Source: Pseudocercospora fijiensis CIRAD86
Taxonomy: Eukaryota; Ascomycota; Dothideomycetes; Mycosphaerellales; Mycosphaerellaceae
NCBI RefSeq assembly: GCF_000340215.1
Contig: NW_006921536.1
Location: 1,526,472-1,590,471, forward strand
Reading direction: 5' to 3'
Length of the DNA: 64,000 nucleotides
The translations under genes were made by a program, and so were the position numbers. The notes under the pieces were generated by a model, which saw nothing but the letters and a program-made list of their open reading frames with translations, was not told the origin of the DNA and searched no databases. Positions 34,314-44,820 of the stretch are shown here, in pieces (position 1 is the stretch's first letter; each line of letters opens with the position of its first letter).

Positions 34314-34475
34314 CGAAAGTTTCATCTCACAAAACTCGCTGCGGCTCGCGGGAAGTAAAAAGATTCCCACCACCACGGACATGCGCGGTTAACGAAGACA
34401 TGGCAGAAAGTTGTATGGAAGAAGAAATGTCTGGCTTCCTCTTCCAGCGTATCAATGCATCGAAAAAAGGCCTGA

Positions 34476-35882
34476 TTACCCGGTGACAAAATCTAGCAGC
34501 CGACTCCACTCATCGTGCCCGACGCGTTGGAACTCCACCCCTTCGCCGAAATAGCCAGCGTCGTTCCATGCCTTCATGGTGGGACCATCGTACGGACCAT
34601 GTGCTTCTCCACCATCTCGACTGTCGCTCCACCGGTAGAAAAAAGCGGATTGGGATTCGCCGCCCTCTTCCTCTTGCCCGGAAGAGCCATGGCTCTTCCA
34701 CTCCTCGCCAGTCTCACGTTTGTACTGTCGCATCAACAACTCGCGCTCAGCCTCATAGATTTCGTGTTGACCGCGCGAGTACAACGCGTCTGCTGCGCCC
34801 GTGATGGCATCAACCGCTTTCCTCCGAGCTTCCTCTTTAGGATCAGCATGTCCATGTCCATTACCCTTCGCCGTCTCAGCATCATCCCCATCCACATCCA
34901 TCTTATCCTTCTGCAACTTCTTCAACTTCCACTTCGGCACCCTCTTCTCCGCCTGCATTTGCTTCCCCTTATTCAGCCTCTGCAGCGCCTCCAGCGGCGT
35001 CTCCCCAGTCTCCAACCGTGAAATAAGCGTATCCAACAAATCACACGTCAAAACCGCATCATCCTCCCTATCCTTCCGTCTCCTCTCCACCTCCCTCCTC
35101 TCCGCCGCCTCCTTCGCACGCTTCATATCCTTCCTACTCACCCCCTCCAACCAATTATCATTCCCCGCCTCAGGATCCACAGCCTTCCTCACAAAATTCC
35201 CACTCTCATCATACCTCCCCTCCTCCTCTTCAGCTTTCAAATTAAAAGCATCCAATCTCGGCGCATGCGTTTTTTTACTGCCGGCTCCTAATTCCCGCGC
35301 ATCTTCGGCTTCGAATTCGGAGGGTAATTGATCTCTGACCTCCTCATCTCCAGAAGAAGATTCATCTTCTAACTCCTCTTCTTCCCCTTCCCTTTTCCCT
35401 TTCCCGCCTAATAATATACTCCCCGAAACCCTCCCCCCAGACCGACTATCCATAACCTGTCCTTCAATCCTCTTATGATCCAAAAATTTCACATCTTTCC
35501 TCTTCATATCCTCATCCACCTCCTCCTCCTCCTCATGAAAATCCGCAAACATATCCTCATCCTCATCCACCTCCTCCCTCTCCTTCTTCCCTCTCATCTT
35601 CCCCCTCCCCTTAAACCCCTCATTCTCAGAATCCGATTCATACCCATCAATATTAACCGCATTCCTCTTCGTCAATTTCCCAGATTTCCCAATGACGTCC
35701 GCATCCAGAATGAAATCTTCTTCGCGCGGGGTGGTGTCGTCGGCGGCCAAAGTGCTGGGGTTACGGTGGTCGAAACGAGGTTTTTTCGTTGTACTACTGC
35801 TGTCGTGGTGATTTGAGCGCGCGAATTCTTCGGCGGCGCGTTTGGGGCGCGCTGAGGAGGAGGAGGAGGGGAGTGGAGGCAT
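34476..35882 (-). CDS. LIN1: GYF-domain splicing protein (LIN1/CD2BP2 family)
   Basis: This is a U5 snRNP-associated protein of the LIN1/CD2BP2 family. A single exon encodes 468 aa from ATG 35882 (MPPLPSSSSSARPKRAAEEF); the frame is open upstream but family proteins start here. The N-terminus is basic, and long acidic Lys/Glu/Asp-rich segments follow (for example EEEEEVDEDMKRKDVKFLDH). WLEGVSRKDMKRAKEAAE is typical of the family. The C-terminal GYF domain (about 405-455) has FFYRWSDSRDGG, HGPYDGPTMKAWNDAGYF and FQRVG. The plus strand is strongly C-rich over most of the gene and G-rich at its 5' end. Confidence 0.93.
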   Translation of the reverse strand: MPPLPSSSSSARPKRAAEEFARSNHHDSSSTTKKPRFDHRNPSTLAADDTTPREEDFILDADVIGKSGKLTKRNAVNIDGYESDSENEGFKGRGKMRGKKEREEVDEDEDMFADFHEEEEEVDEDMKRKDVKFLDHKRIEGQVMDSRSGGRVSGSILLGGKGKREGEEEELEDESSSGDEEVRDQLPSEFEAEDARELGAGSKKTHAPRLDAFNLKAEEEEGRYDESGNFVRKAVDPEAGNDNWLEGVSRKDMKRAKEAAERREVERRRKDREDDAVLTCDLLDTLISRLETGETPLEALQRLNKGKQMQAEKRVPKWKLKKLQKDKMDVDGDDAETAKGNGHGHADPKEEARRKAVDAITGAADALYSRGQHEIYEAERELLMRQYKRETGEEWKSHGSSGQEEEGGESQSAFFYRWSDSRDGGEAHGPYDGPTMKAWNDAGYFGEGVEFQRVGHDEWSRLLDFVTG

Positions 35883-36743
35883 TGTTGTTTTTGGTGATTG
35901 ATTGATTGACTGTGCGGATGTGGTGTTTGTCGCGAGATTGCGAGAACAGCTCAATGCTTGAGTCAGGTGTGTGTTCCTGGAAGCTTGGGCTGAGCTGACA
36001 TCATTGAGGCTTGGCAACGGCGAGCTACATGCATGTTTCATGTGATTGTCTTCCCACATCACTTTTATAGCGTCATTTTCAAGGCATCAGGCTGCGTAGA
36101 AAGCAAAATCTGCGTGATATAAGTGGTTGGATCTTGTGGAATTGTTTGCATTCTGGGCTCTTTGCTGTTGCGGTCTATATTCTGCTTTGTGCCACGCCCA
36201 TCATTACCTACCTGTCGCCGGATCCTCAACCCTCGCGACTGATGCAGATTCCATAGCTCACTGTCATACAGCATACACGTCGGGCCTCCATGCCCGCCAA
36301 AGGCTGTGTTCGACACAGATTTTCGTTGGTGGGACACATGATAATCCTTTCGGTGGAGCATGTTGATCCGCGCATCCGCTTGATGCTAGTGAGTAGGGTG
36401 TGCGAGCGTCGTTTATTCTTCGTCGTGCCAAGTGATGGACGCTGTAACACTGCCGTGGTCTCCAATGATCGGAGTCTTCCGCACACCAACGTCTCTCGCC
36501 AGGGACCAATCGTGTGGCGAGCTTTCGCTACACCGAAGCCACATGACACGCACATGTATCTTGTGTCGCACGTCTTGATCCGCAGCATTGCCAAAAGCAG
36601 GTTTTGGGTGGTTCGCTCTGATTGCTAAAGGGATCAAGTCGCTGTCCAGATGCCCAATGATTGATAAGCATTCCTCACTGCAACCAACACTTCTGTCCGT
36701 GATATCGATGCCCACTGTGTGCTCATACCCGTGTTTCCATTGT
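35883..36743. other. Intergenic, no supported gene
   Basis: This holds the LIN1 promoter and the 3' flank of the membrane protein gene. A 181-codon minus frame overlapping that gene's last exon is a shadow. Confidence 0.5.
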
Positions 36744-38052
36744 TCAACCATTATTTCGAGAAGACCTGGGTCGAGAGGCTTCAGGTTCTTCGTGGAGATC
36801 CGTTCGCAAGGCAGCCTCCAAGTCCAGAACACCGCTGCCTCTTGATTCCGAATCCGCGTTTGGCCGTTTCGACCAGTCGAGAGCGATGGAGTCAACAGGC
36901 TGCATGCTGTCTTGATGCTCGGCTCGCTCCATCTTCTTCTTTCGTGCCTGTTCAACATCTACAAATTCCCCTCTGAGGCCGTCAGACAAGACACTGCGGA
37001 TGCGGTCGAGCTTGTATTCCTTCAATCGATCAAGGGCCGTCTTGAAGTCGTCGAGCACGATCATGTCGGTGAGACATTTGAACTTGGCTAGTCAGCGGGG
37101 TATCTTTCCAAAGGTGCTTCTTTGACACGTACGACGAAGGAGAGCTTCCAAAAAGGATTGATGCCATCGGGTAGACCAGACTCTGGAAGGGCATGGGTGA
37201 CGGCGAGTATGTCGACGATGATGAAACAAATGCTGAGGATCATGGATGCCATTAAAACACCAAATCGTGGGGAGACCCGGACAAGCTCCAAGTAGCCGAA
37301 CTCATATCGACTCTTGATGTTCCAGAACAGATTCCAGGTTGTGAAGATCCACCAGGGGTCTCGGAAGAGAGCTTCGTAGGGTCTCGTGGTAGTGAAGAGC
37401 CTGCTCTTGCCGCTGAAGTACAGCTAGTGAGGTCAGCGTGCAAGCATCCTTCACGAGCTTCTTTCATTTCGGTGCCACTTACGAAATTTGCGACAATCTC
37501 GAGAAGCCAATATGGCTGGACAAGGATGACAGTGCCGATGTAGAACAGGCTGGCCTTCTTGCCGAGAAACGGTTTGTTTTTAATCCAGGCAATGACATTG
37601 TGTAGACTCCAGCTGGCATTGAGGAAGATTGCGGTCGCGCTGTGGAAACATCAGCGACATGCGATGCTTCGTTGTTCCGTTGGTGAAGCGTCTCACCTGA
37701 GATACCAGTTGTAGACGGGAGGATCTGCGCGCGTGTCAGAGGGCGCTCAGGCGGCAAATGCAAGGCATGAACGTTATATTATTGCGCACTGGTGAATATA
37801 AAGGTTCCATGCAATGTTCCAAGTAGCAACTGTTGAGCGTCAGGCACTGCAAGGAACAGCGGTCACCAGTCTCATGTGACAATTAGCGATGCATACCTCC
37901 AAGACAATCAATTTGTGCAGCAAGACATGCCTCCTCATGTTGGCGAACGCAACGCATGCCATGATGATCAGAGAACCACACATGTAGCCTTGGGCCCATG
38001 CTTCAATGGTGAGGCCGGAAGCATCGTGCGGCTTGGCGACATCGAAGGTCAT
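36744..38052 (-). CDS. Polytopic membrane protein of unknown function
   Basis: Six exons (38052-37897, 37829-37790, 37724-37697, 37639-37483, 37423-37133, 37082-36744) with 50-67 nt introns encode 336 aa; all phases close. About six or seven hydrophobic segments are seen: CGSLIIMACVAF, LIVLELLLGTLHGTFIF, YLSATAIFLNASWSL, LFYIGTVILVQPYWLLEIV, FGVLMASMILSICFIIVDIL and others. A conserved-looking RDPWWIFTTWNLFWNIKSRYE lies between segments. The cytosolic-type C-terminus is charged (VLDDFKTALDRLKEYKLDRI) and ends disordered. The acceptor of the last intron reads CCAAG. The layout recalls widespread uncharacterised fungal integral membrane proteins; no function is assigned. Confidence 0.78.
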
Positions 38053-39608
38053 CTTGGCCGACAGAAGGACGGCTCGAAAATGAGCAGTTGAGGCTTGGCT
38101 GGAGAGGCGGTCGGGCGACGGGTGACGGTGACAGGGAATGTACGTGGCAGCGATGGCCCATGGCCGAAGGGCTTGTCGGTGATTGCGCTGTTTCCAGCGT
38201 TCCCGCGGTGCTCCTGCAGATTAATGATATTGTTCGAGGTGATGAGTTTGCCGCACAGGGAAAATGGAAGGTGAGGGCAAGCCATGTGGACGAGGATGAT
38301 GATGATGATGATGATGGGGTTTAGCTTGGTGGGTAAGAGGGACGGCGGACGGCGGACAGCGGCAAAAGACTGCTTGGCGAAGAAGATGCGTCGATGTGTG
38401 GGGGAATACGGAGTACATAGAATACAACATGCGGCAGAAGGCGGGGCGGAGCTGGTCGGCGACTCGGCGCACACGGCTCTCCATCGCTCGCTCGCGTCGC
38501 TTGCATGTCTCATGTCTGGGGCTCCGCGTGGCACGTGCGCTCGAGCATTGAGGTCCCGCGGCCATAAATAGTTCTCAAGCAAGCAAGCGGCTTTTGGCTT
38601 TTGGCTTTTGGCTTTTGGCTTGTGGCGTTTGTTCTCCGGCAGGATTCTCGGCAGACATCCCTCGCATGCACGGTTCCTGACACACGCACCACTTCACGGC
38701 CTCATCCTGGCACCTGGAAGCCTTTTCGAATCTATCTTTAAGACCGGAGTCTGTCCGGATGGAAAAGAGGCATCGACGCACCGACATTTGGTGTATGGCC
38801 TGGGCGTTGTAGAACTATCAATGAATGGTACCCGGTCGTCAGGATGTGCCGGAAAGCTGGCATGCACGACGGAGGCGCTCTCGATGTGCTCGTGTGGTGA
38901 ATTGTCCAGGCACAAATCCCTTCGAACCGATGCCGTACTTCTATAGAAAGATCGGCACGGCAAGCCTCCAAGCTTCCTTGCACGCGCGAACAAGGTGTGT
39001 TGCGCCATTCAGACCGGTTATGGGCCATGGCTAACACCAGCACCTCACCTGGAGAATGCCTGCCCACATTCCACACCACGTCAATGTGCATAGAATACAA
39101 ACGAGCACGCGATCGCTCGCTGGCTTGATCTGCTGCGCGGCGCCGCGCGGCGCAATGCTCTGCGCAGCTGCACGCCGCACGCCGCACGCCGAACACCGCT
39201 TCACCTGGAATGTGCACTTGAACCCATTCGACATGCAATATTCCCCGACCCGCATGATCCTCCGGCATACCTCCGGGATATGGCTGTCCCTCCAAAGGTA
39301 AATGAACCCATCTCATTGGCATCGTGATAATTTGGCTCTTAGAGTTAGTTGGCCGCTGTGACGTGCACTACCACCCCCGAACCGACGTCTATGCTCCACG
39401 CCTATGTCGTCCCGCCCTCCACCAACGTGGGTCAACATGAACTCGACACTACACCTCCAATCCCCCATCACCGCCCTTTTCCTGCTCAAAATGCTGTGCC
39501 TCGAGCGCTGAGAGCTGCCTGCGCGTGCTCCACACTTCTCAGCACCTGGCCTTGACTAAAAGTGCTGCGCTCTGCTCGCTGTTGCAACCTCTTCATCCAC
39601 TCCTCAAC
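38053..39608. other. Intergenic, simple repeats, no supported gene
   Basis: This holds the promoter regions of the membrane protein (minus) and GH43 (plus) genes. Simple repeats include GAT near 38297-38317 and four CTTTTGG units at 38591-38618. Short frames here lack support. Confidence 0.5.
38591..38618. repeat. CTTTTGG heptamer tandem repeat
   Basis: Four perfect seven-base units followed by a degenerate one. Confidence 0.8.
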
Positions 39609-40753
39609 ATGCTTGGCAAATGGACACACGGCCTGTTGACAGGTCTTTGCCTTCAATCAGCATATGCTTCTCCACTGCTGAGAAGAGACACTTCCGAATC
39701 ACAGACGCTGTTCAAACGATCCACCGTTTCGGGTCCTCATATGAATGCCGCCAATTTTCCAGGTCCGTCGTGCCCAGCAATCATGTTTCCCTCCACTAAT
39801 CACCCTCACAGATCCTGCTATCATCCACACCGACAGATGGTACGCTTTCGCAACAAGGACCATTGGAAGCAGCATACACGTACAGGTCGCCACCTCATGG
39901 GACTTTAATTCGTGGTCACTGGAGTACAACAGCGACGGCTCGCAATATAACGCACTTCCCAATCTACCGGCGTGGGCCATTGCCCATGCGCCAAACACCT
40001 GGGCCCCGGATGTAAACCAGCTAGACGACGGTACCTTTATCATGTACTACAGTGCATCGACCAAAGCCGACTCCTCGAAGCATTGCGTCGGCGCGGCAAC
40101 GAGTCGAACTGTCAGAGGGCCATACATCCCTACTAGCTCAGAGCCCTTGTTTTGTCCGCTCTCTGAAGGCGGCGGTAAGAATCCCCAAACGGCAACGCGA
40201 CTCCGCATCCTGGAATATCTACTGATCTTTCCGTCTCCTAGCAATCGATGCCTCGGGATACAACGACGACGGACAGCGCTACATAGTATACAAAATTGAT
40301 GGAAACAGTCTTGGCCACGGCGGGCCATGTGGCAACACTGTGGAGCCTCTGGTGGCAACGCCTATAATCTTGCAGCCTGTGGCGTCCGATGGCCACACCT
40401 TGACTGGATCACCCACGAAGCTTCTCGATCATCAAGGAATCAGCGACGATGGCATTCTGGAAGCTCCCGTGGTGGTCAAAAAGAACGGCATTTACTTTTT
40501 GCTGTTCAGCTCAGGTTGTTTCACGTCGACGAATTACAACGTCGACTACGCCACCGCTCCTTCGATATTCGGGCCATATACAAGAGCGGCACGCCCGCTG
40601 CTTTCCACTGGCGACCACGGTCTGAGTGGACCTGGCGGCGCGGACGTCTCGAAAGATCTGAAGTTCATGGTGTTCCATGCCAACTCTGCTGGCGGTCGAG
40701 CACTGTACACGGCCATGCTCACGGTCAGCGGGAAAACGCTCTCAGTCGCGTAG
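39609..40753 (+). CDS. Secreted glycoside hydrolase family 43
   Basis: This is a five-bladed beta-propeller hydrolase of family GH43, which acts on arabinan or xylan side chains. Three exons (39609-39762, 39812-40174, 40242-40753; introns 49 and 67 nt) encode 342 aa. A signal peptide (LLTGLCLQSAYA) precedes an RR/KR-type propeptide region (LLRRDTSES, LFKRST). The first junction makes FPDPAII with the expected catalytic base Asp52. WAPDVNQL lies near residue 120, and the general acid is probably Glu246 (ILEAPVVVKKNGIYFLLFS). The gene is convergent with the ThDP enzyme gene, with about 108 bp between stops. Confidence 0.9.
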
Positions 40754-40861
40754 GTTTGGGCACGGATGATGCACTGGAGAACGGCACTCACGATAGCAAG
40801 GACGAGGATAGACGGAGCTTAAGCTAGACATGACTTTAGATACCCTAATGACCGCATATAA

Positions 40862-42773
40862 TCAGCTTATGACAACCTCAAGAAGCGCTCCCCTACGCTC
40901 TTCCTTCACCATTTGAATTGCTTGACGCAACGCTTCTTCCAACTCTCCTGCCTTCGCCACCTTAGTACCCCACAGACTACCATTCGAGGCAGCCACCGCA
41001 ACGCCGACGTAGTCAGGACTATCGTCGGTCAAATCAATTCCAAGTTCGTCATCTGAAGCCGCAGCCGCCAAGCCTTGGGGATGCACATCCTGAATTCCAA
41101 TCCTCGTAGCCTTCCAGCCTCCGTTATTCAAGACGATACTGAGAAAGGGCGTACACAAACGCTTCTGGGCCCAATGCACAGCGGTGGGCACTCCAAAGAC
41201 GAACGCGCCATCTCCACTCACGCTGCAGATCAGGCTTGTCGAAGCTTCTCGATCTCGCGCCAGCTTCACTCCGATCGCAGCTCCGCCAGCCCAGCCAAGT
41301 CCACTGCCACCTTTGCCAAGCGACGTCCCGGGTGTCTCCAGTTGAAGCTGTTCCAGCAAAGCTGTGGTGTTGGTGACCGCGTCATGGACATAGACCGTAT
41401 CTCGAGGGAGGATCCTTCGGAGGCTTGCTCCAAGATAAGCGATGCTGATTGCGCCTGTCCAGCTGGGTTGCGCCCGAGCTTCCAAAATTTCTAGTCTGTC
41501 CTTGTGCGCAGACTCCATCGAGGCCCATCGGTCGCGAAGCCGTGTGTGACCGTCTACGGTCAAAGACGCTTTCTGTGCCATCACATACTCCACGAGCTGA
41601 CCCAGTGCTAGGTCACACTCAGCCAGATAAGTCGCTTCGGCGCCAATGTCGAACAACTGCATCTTCTCCTTTCTCGGATCGACATCGACATGGAAGATTT
41701 TCGTAGCAGTGCTCGGCTTGATGTGGGAAGGGATCCACGGCACATCGCAATCCAGAACAAGAATGCAGTCTGCTTCTCGAACCGCGGCGAAACCTCCCAT
41801 GGATCGTGGAAGCCATGCTGGGTGATTGGCCGGGAAAGACATGTGTCGGGTTTCCGCGTCGAAAACCTTCAAGCCTACCGCGAGATTGCAAAGATCGATC
41901 AGCTGCTGCACCGCTGAAGTCTTACGCCCAAGGTATCCGGTAATCACCAGTGGTGCATCGGCTGTCAGCAGAGCCTGTCCCATCGCTTCCACAGCACCAG
42001 GAGGCAATCCGCCCATGACGCTCCCCCCAGTCGATTGATGGTGCGAAGTCGTAAGCATCGACACAGGTACCGGTGCCGCCAACACTTCCCGCGCCGCAGT
42101 CAAATACGTCGGTCCCTGCGATCCAGATCCCGCCATCATCAGAGCACGAAACACCAAACTCCTAACATGCTCCGCAACGCGAATCTCATTCGAGTACCGC
42201 ACATAAGGCGCGACAATCGCCCCCTGATGGGGCACATCCTGCATCCATTGCACATGTTCCGACCTACAACCACCAGAGCGCCCGGGTCCATCAAGCGTAT
42301 ACGGGGCCAAACCGGCGAAAATCAACATCGGTGCTCGACCAGTCGAGGAATTGTGCAGACCTTGGCCCAGAGCGGCGGTTCCGACGTCGACGTGTACGAG
42401 GACGCATGGTGGGCTGCCTGTGCTTCGACCATAGCCGTCGGCGGCGGAGATTGCAACGAACTTTGATTGCCCGTCACGTCAGTTTGGTGAGTGAGTGAGA
42501 AGCCGTGATTGGGAGTGGGACGCGACGAACCTCGTGTTGGAAATGAAGCATTTTCGGCCATTCTTTGCCCTCCTGCTGGCGTCGCAAGTATGCTTCGATG
42601 ATGCTGGGATGATCGGAGCCCAGAACCGCGAAAATGTAGTCTACATTTGCTTCTGCTAAGGCTTGGAGGAAGAGGTCCGCCACCACGGGTTTCTTGTTTG
42701 TCTTGCTCGACGACTTGGATGACATGTTTGATATACTTGTCACTTTTCGAAGGAGCGAGGGTTTCCAGGACAT
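40862..42773 (-). CDS. Thiamine diphosphate-dependent enzyme (acetolactate synthase-like)
   Basis: This is a ThDP enzyme of the acetolactate synthase / benzoylformate decarboxylase / oxalyl-CoA decarboxylase superfamily; the substrate is not known. Two exons (42773-42531, 42460-40862; 70-nt intron) encode 613 aa. The cofactor-activating Glu81 (HFQHE) is the last codon of exon 1. The central domain has VLDCDVPWIPSHIKP and HVDVDPRKEKM. The ThDP/Mg motif SVSGDGAFVFG...LNNGGW is complete in the C-terminal domain. The basic Ser/Lys N-terminus (SWKPSLLRKVTSISNMSSKS) could be a mitochondrial presequence. It is divergent from a DAL5-type transporter with a 285-bp shared upstream region. Confidence 0.92.
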
Positions 42774-43058
42774 GATGGTTCTTGGGGGGGTGTGTGTGTG
42801 TGTGTGGATCGATGCGATGCTCTTCACGAAGGCGACGGCATATCGTATACCGTTACTGACCACGAGGTTTCCATCACCTGTCGGCTTCACAAACAAACAA
42901 ACAATGTGAAATGCGAGTCCACGTCAGCGCATGACCTTTTTCGAGACATTTGCACTGATCAGTCGCTCAACTTCCACTTCCACCACTTCAGACAGCATAC
43001 AACAAACCCCGACATCTCAACCACAAGACATCCAACCCACCACCACCATCAAATCAAC
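42774..43058. promoter_or_regulatory. Shared divergent promoter with TG repeat
   Basis: 285 bp separate the ThDP enzyme start and the transporter start. A run of GGGGGGG followed by about ten TG dinucleotides lies at 42784-42807, immediately upstream of the ThDP start codon and so within its leader or core promoter. Confidence 0.5.
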
Positions 43059-44621
43059 ATGACGCCGTCCACCCCGAACCTCGACACCCACATCCTCCAC
43101 AAACTCGACAAAACCCTCCTCCCCCTCCTCTGGCTCCTCTTCACCATCTCCTTCGCCGACCGAACCGCAATCGGCAACGCCAAAATCCAAGGAATGTCGC
43201 ACGACCTCATCCTCACCGGAAACCGCTACAACCTCGCCGTCATGACCTTCACCCTCGCCTACGTCCTCTTCGCAATCCCCTCCAACCTCCTCTTCCGCAA
43301 ACTCGGTCCCCAAACATTACCGGCGATGATGATCCTCTGGGGGATATGTGCTTTGGGACAAGGACTGGTGAAGACGTGGAGGGAGTTGGTGGTTTGTAGG
43401 TTTCTGCTGGGAACTTTTGAAGCGGGGTTTGTTCCGGGGGCGGCGTGCTTGATTGGGAGTTATTATAGGAAAGATGAGTTTTTGAAGAGGTATGCTGTGT
43501 TTTTCAGTGGGGCGATTTTTGCGGGGGCGTTTAATGGGTTTGTTTCTTATGCTTTGGCGAAGGCGGATGGGGTGGGAGGGATTGCTGGGTGGAGGTGGAT
43601 TTTTTTGGTGAGTGAGGAGGGACTGGGATCTTGGGGATTTGGGGTTTTTGCTAATAATGGGATGGGTGATTCAGGTTGAAGGGATTTTGACTTGTGTTGT
43701 TGCTTTGCCGACGTTCTGGCTTATACCTGCGTTCCCGGAAGAGACGAAGATGTTTAAGGGGGAGGAGAAGGTGGCTCTTCTTGAGCGACTGCGGGAGGAT
43801 GGTGGAAGTGAGCCTACGGAAGGCATGTGGACGCATGTTATGGAGGCGTTGCTTGATTGGAAGATCTGGCTTGCGTGAGTCGGTGAGCGTCCTCTCTCGG
43901 GCATGGAAGGACTGACCTCTCAGCAGAACGTTGGCATACATCGGCGTCGAAGAGAATGTGGCGTCCGTCGTAGCATTCCTCCCATCGATTCTGAATGGTT
44001 TGGGCTTTACCTCCATCTCGGCTCAGGTCCATTCGATCCCGATCTACATGACGGCGTTTGCCATGACCTTGATCGTGGCCTACTTGAGCGAGCGACTGCG
44101 GCAAAGGTACTTCTTCGCCCTCTTTGGAGCCATCCTCAACCTCATTGGGCTCACGATCATGATCGCTCAGCCAGGATCTGCCAGCTTTAAGTACGCAGGT
44201 ACGTTCCTGCTCACCGCTGGCTGTTATATTGCCATGCCCATCTTGGTGGTGTGGAACGCGATCAACGTCGGCAAAGGTAAGTGTGTCACAGGAGCAGGAG
44301 AGAGAAAACGCAGGCCGCTGACGTTTTCGAATAGGTTACAAGCGCGTTGTGTCGTTTGCGATGACAACAGCTATCGGGAATTGCGGCGCGTTCATCTCCT
44401 CGAATGTGTTCATCACTCACGAAGCACCTGGGTATCCGACCGGATTCAAGGTTGGCATGGGCATGAATTGCTTGGCGATTTTGTCCATGACCGTCCTATA
44501 TGTGGTTCTGCTTTGGACTAATCGACGAAGGAAGATGGAAGGGTCTACGGATTTTGAGAGGGTTGGTTCGAATGAGCCCTTTTCTGATGACAGGGACAGA
44601 CGCTTTCGGTACGAGTTGTAG
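43059..44621 (+). CDS. MFS transporter, DAL5/anion:cation symporter type
   Basis: This is a plasma-membrane permease of the MFS family that includes allantoate, vitamin and carboxylate transporters; the substrate is unknown. Four exons (43059-43607, 43675-43874, 43927-44276, 44335-44621; introns 67, 52 and 58 nt) encode 461 aa. The start LDKTLLPLLWLLFTISFADRTAIGNAK is typical of the family, as is CRFLLGTFEAGFVPGAACLIGSYY. The third exon has a tandem CAGCAG acceptor that could add or drop a codon. The first part of exon 1 uses C-ending codons and the rest G/T-ending codons, with a sharp switch near 43320. Confidence 0.92.
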
Positions 44622-44820
44622 TGTCTTCTTCATAGTCTGCAGGCCGCTGAGGGTGGACTTTTTCGATTGGGAATCACATTCGGACAATGCTGAGCGTAGA
44701 GGCCGTTGATAGATGCGCAAGTCGCTCAGAAGAAGTCCTGACAAAACAATGCTGCGTGAGAACCTGCTTCCGCGACCTGCTGTATCCGGTGGCCCTTCCA
44801 AATCCGACCCTATGACCCGC

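Larger units (their letters stand above)
31645..34475. other. 2.8-kb gene-free region rich in simple repeats
   Basis: Between PIN4 and LIN1, both on the minus strand, no coding gene is supported. The stretch is unusually rich in low-complexity runs: a CTG run near 31955-31968, GAGGGC/GAGGGA near 32255-32287, CACGGC near 32695-32722, GCAA at 33307-33334 and CAT at about 34246-34313. It probably includes a long PIN4 5' regulatory region or leader. Confidence 0.5.

Noticed and set aside
33300..34320. GCAA and CAT arrays as a CRISPR-like or satellite array
   Set aside because: Units are 3-4 bp with no spacers; they are ordinary microsatellites in a eukaryotic genome.
36413..36958. 181-codon minus ORF downstream of the membrane protein
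   Set aside because: It overlaps the last exon of a well-supported gene in another frame and has no features of its own.
39609..44621. Secondary-metabolite cluster
   Set aside because: No polyketide synthase, peptide synthetase, terpene synthase or pathway regulator is present nearby.
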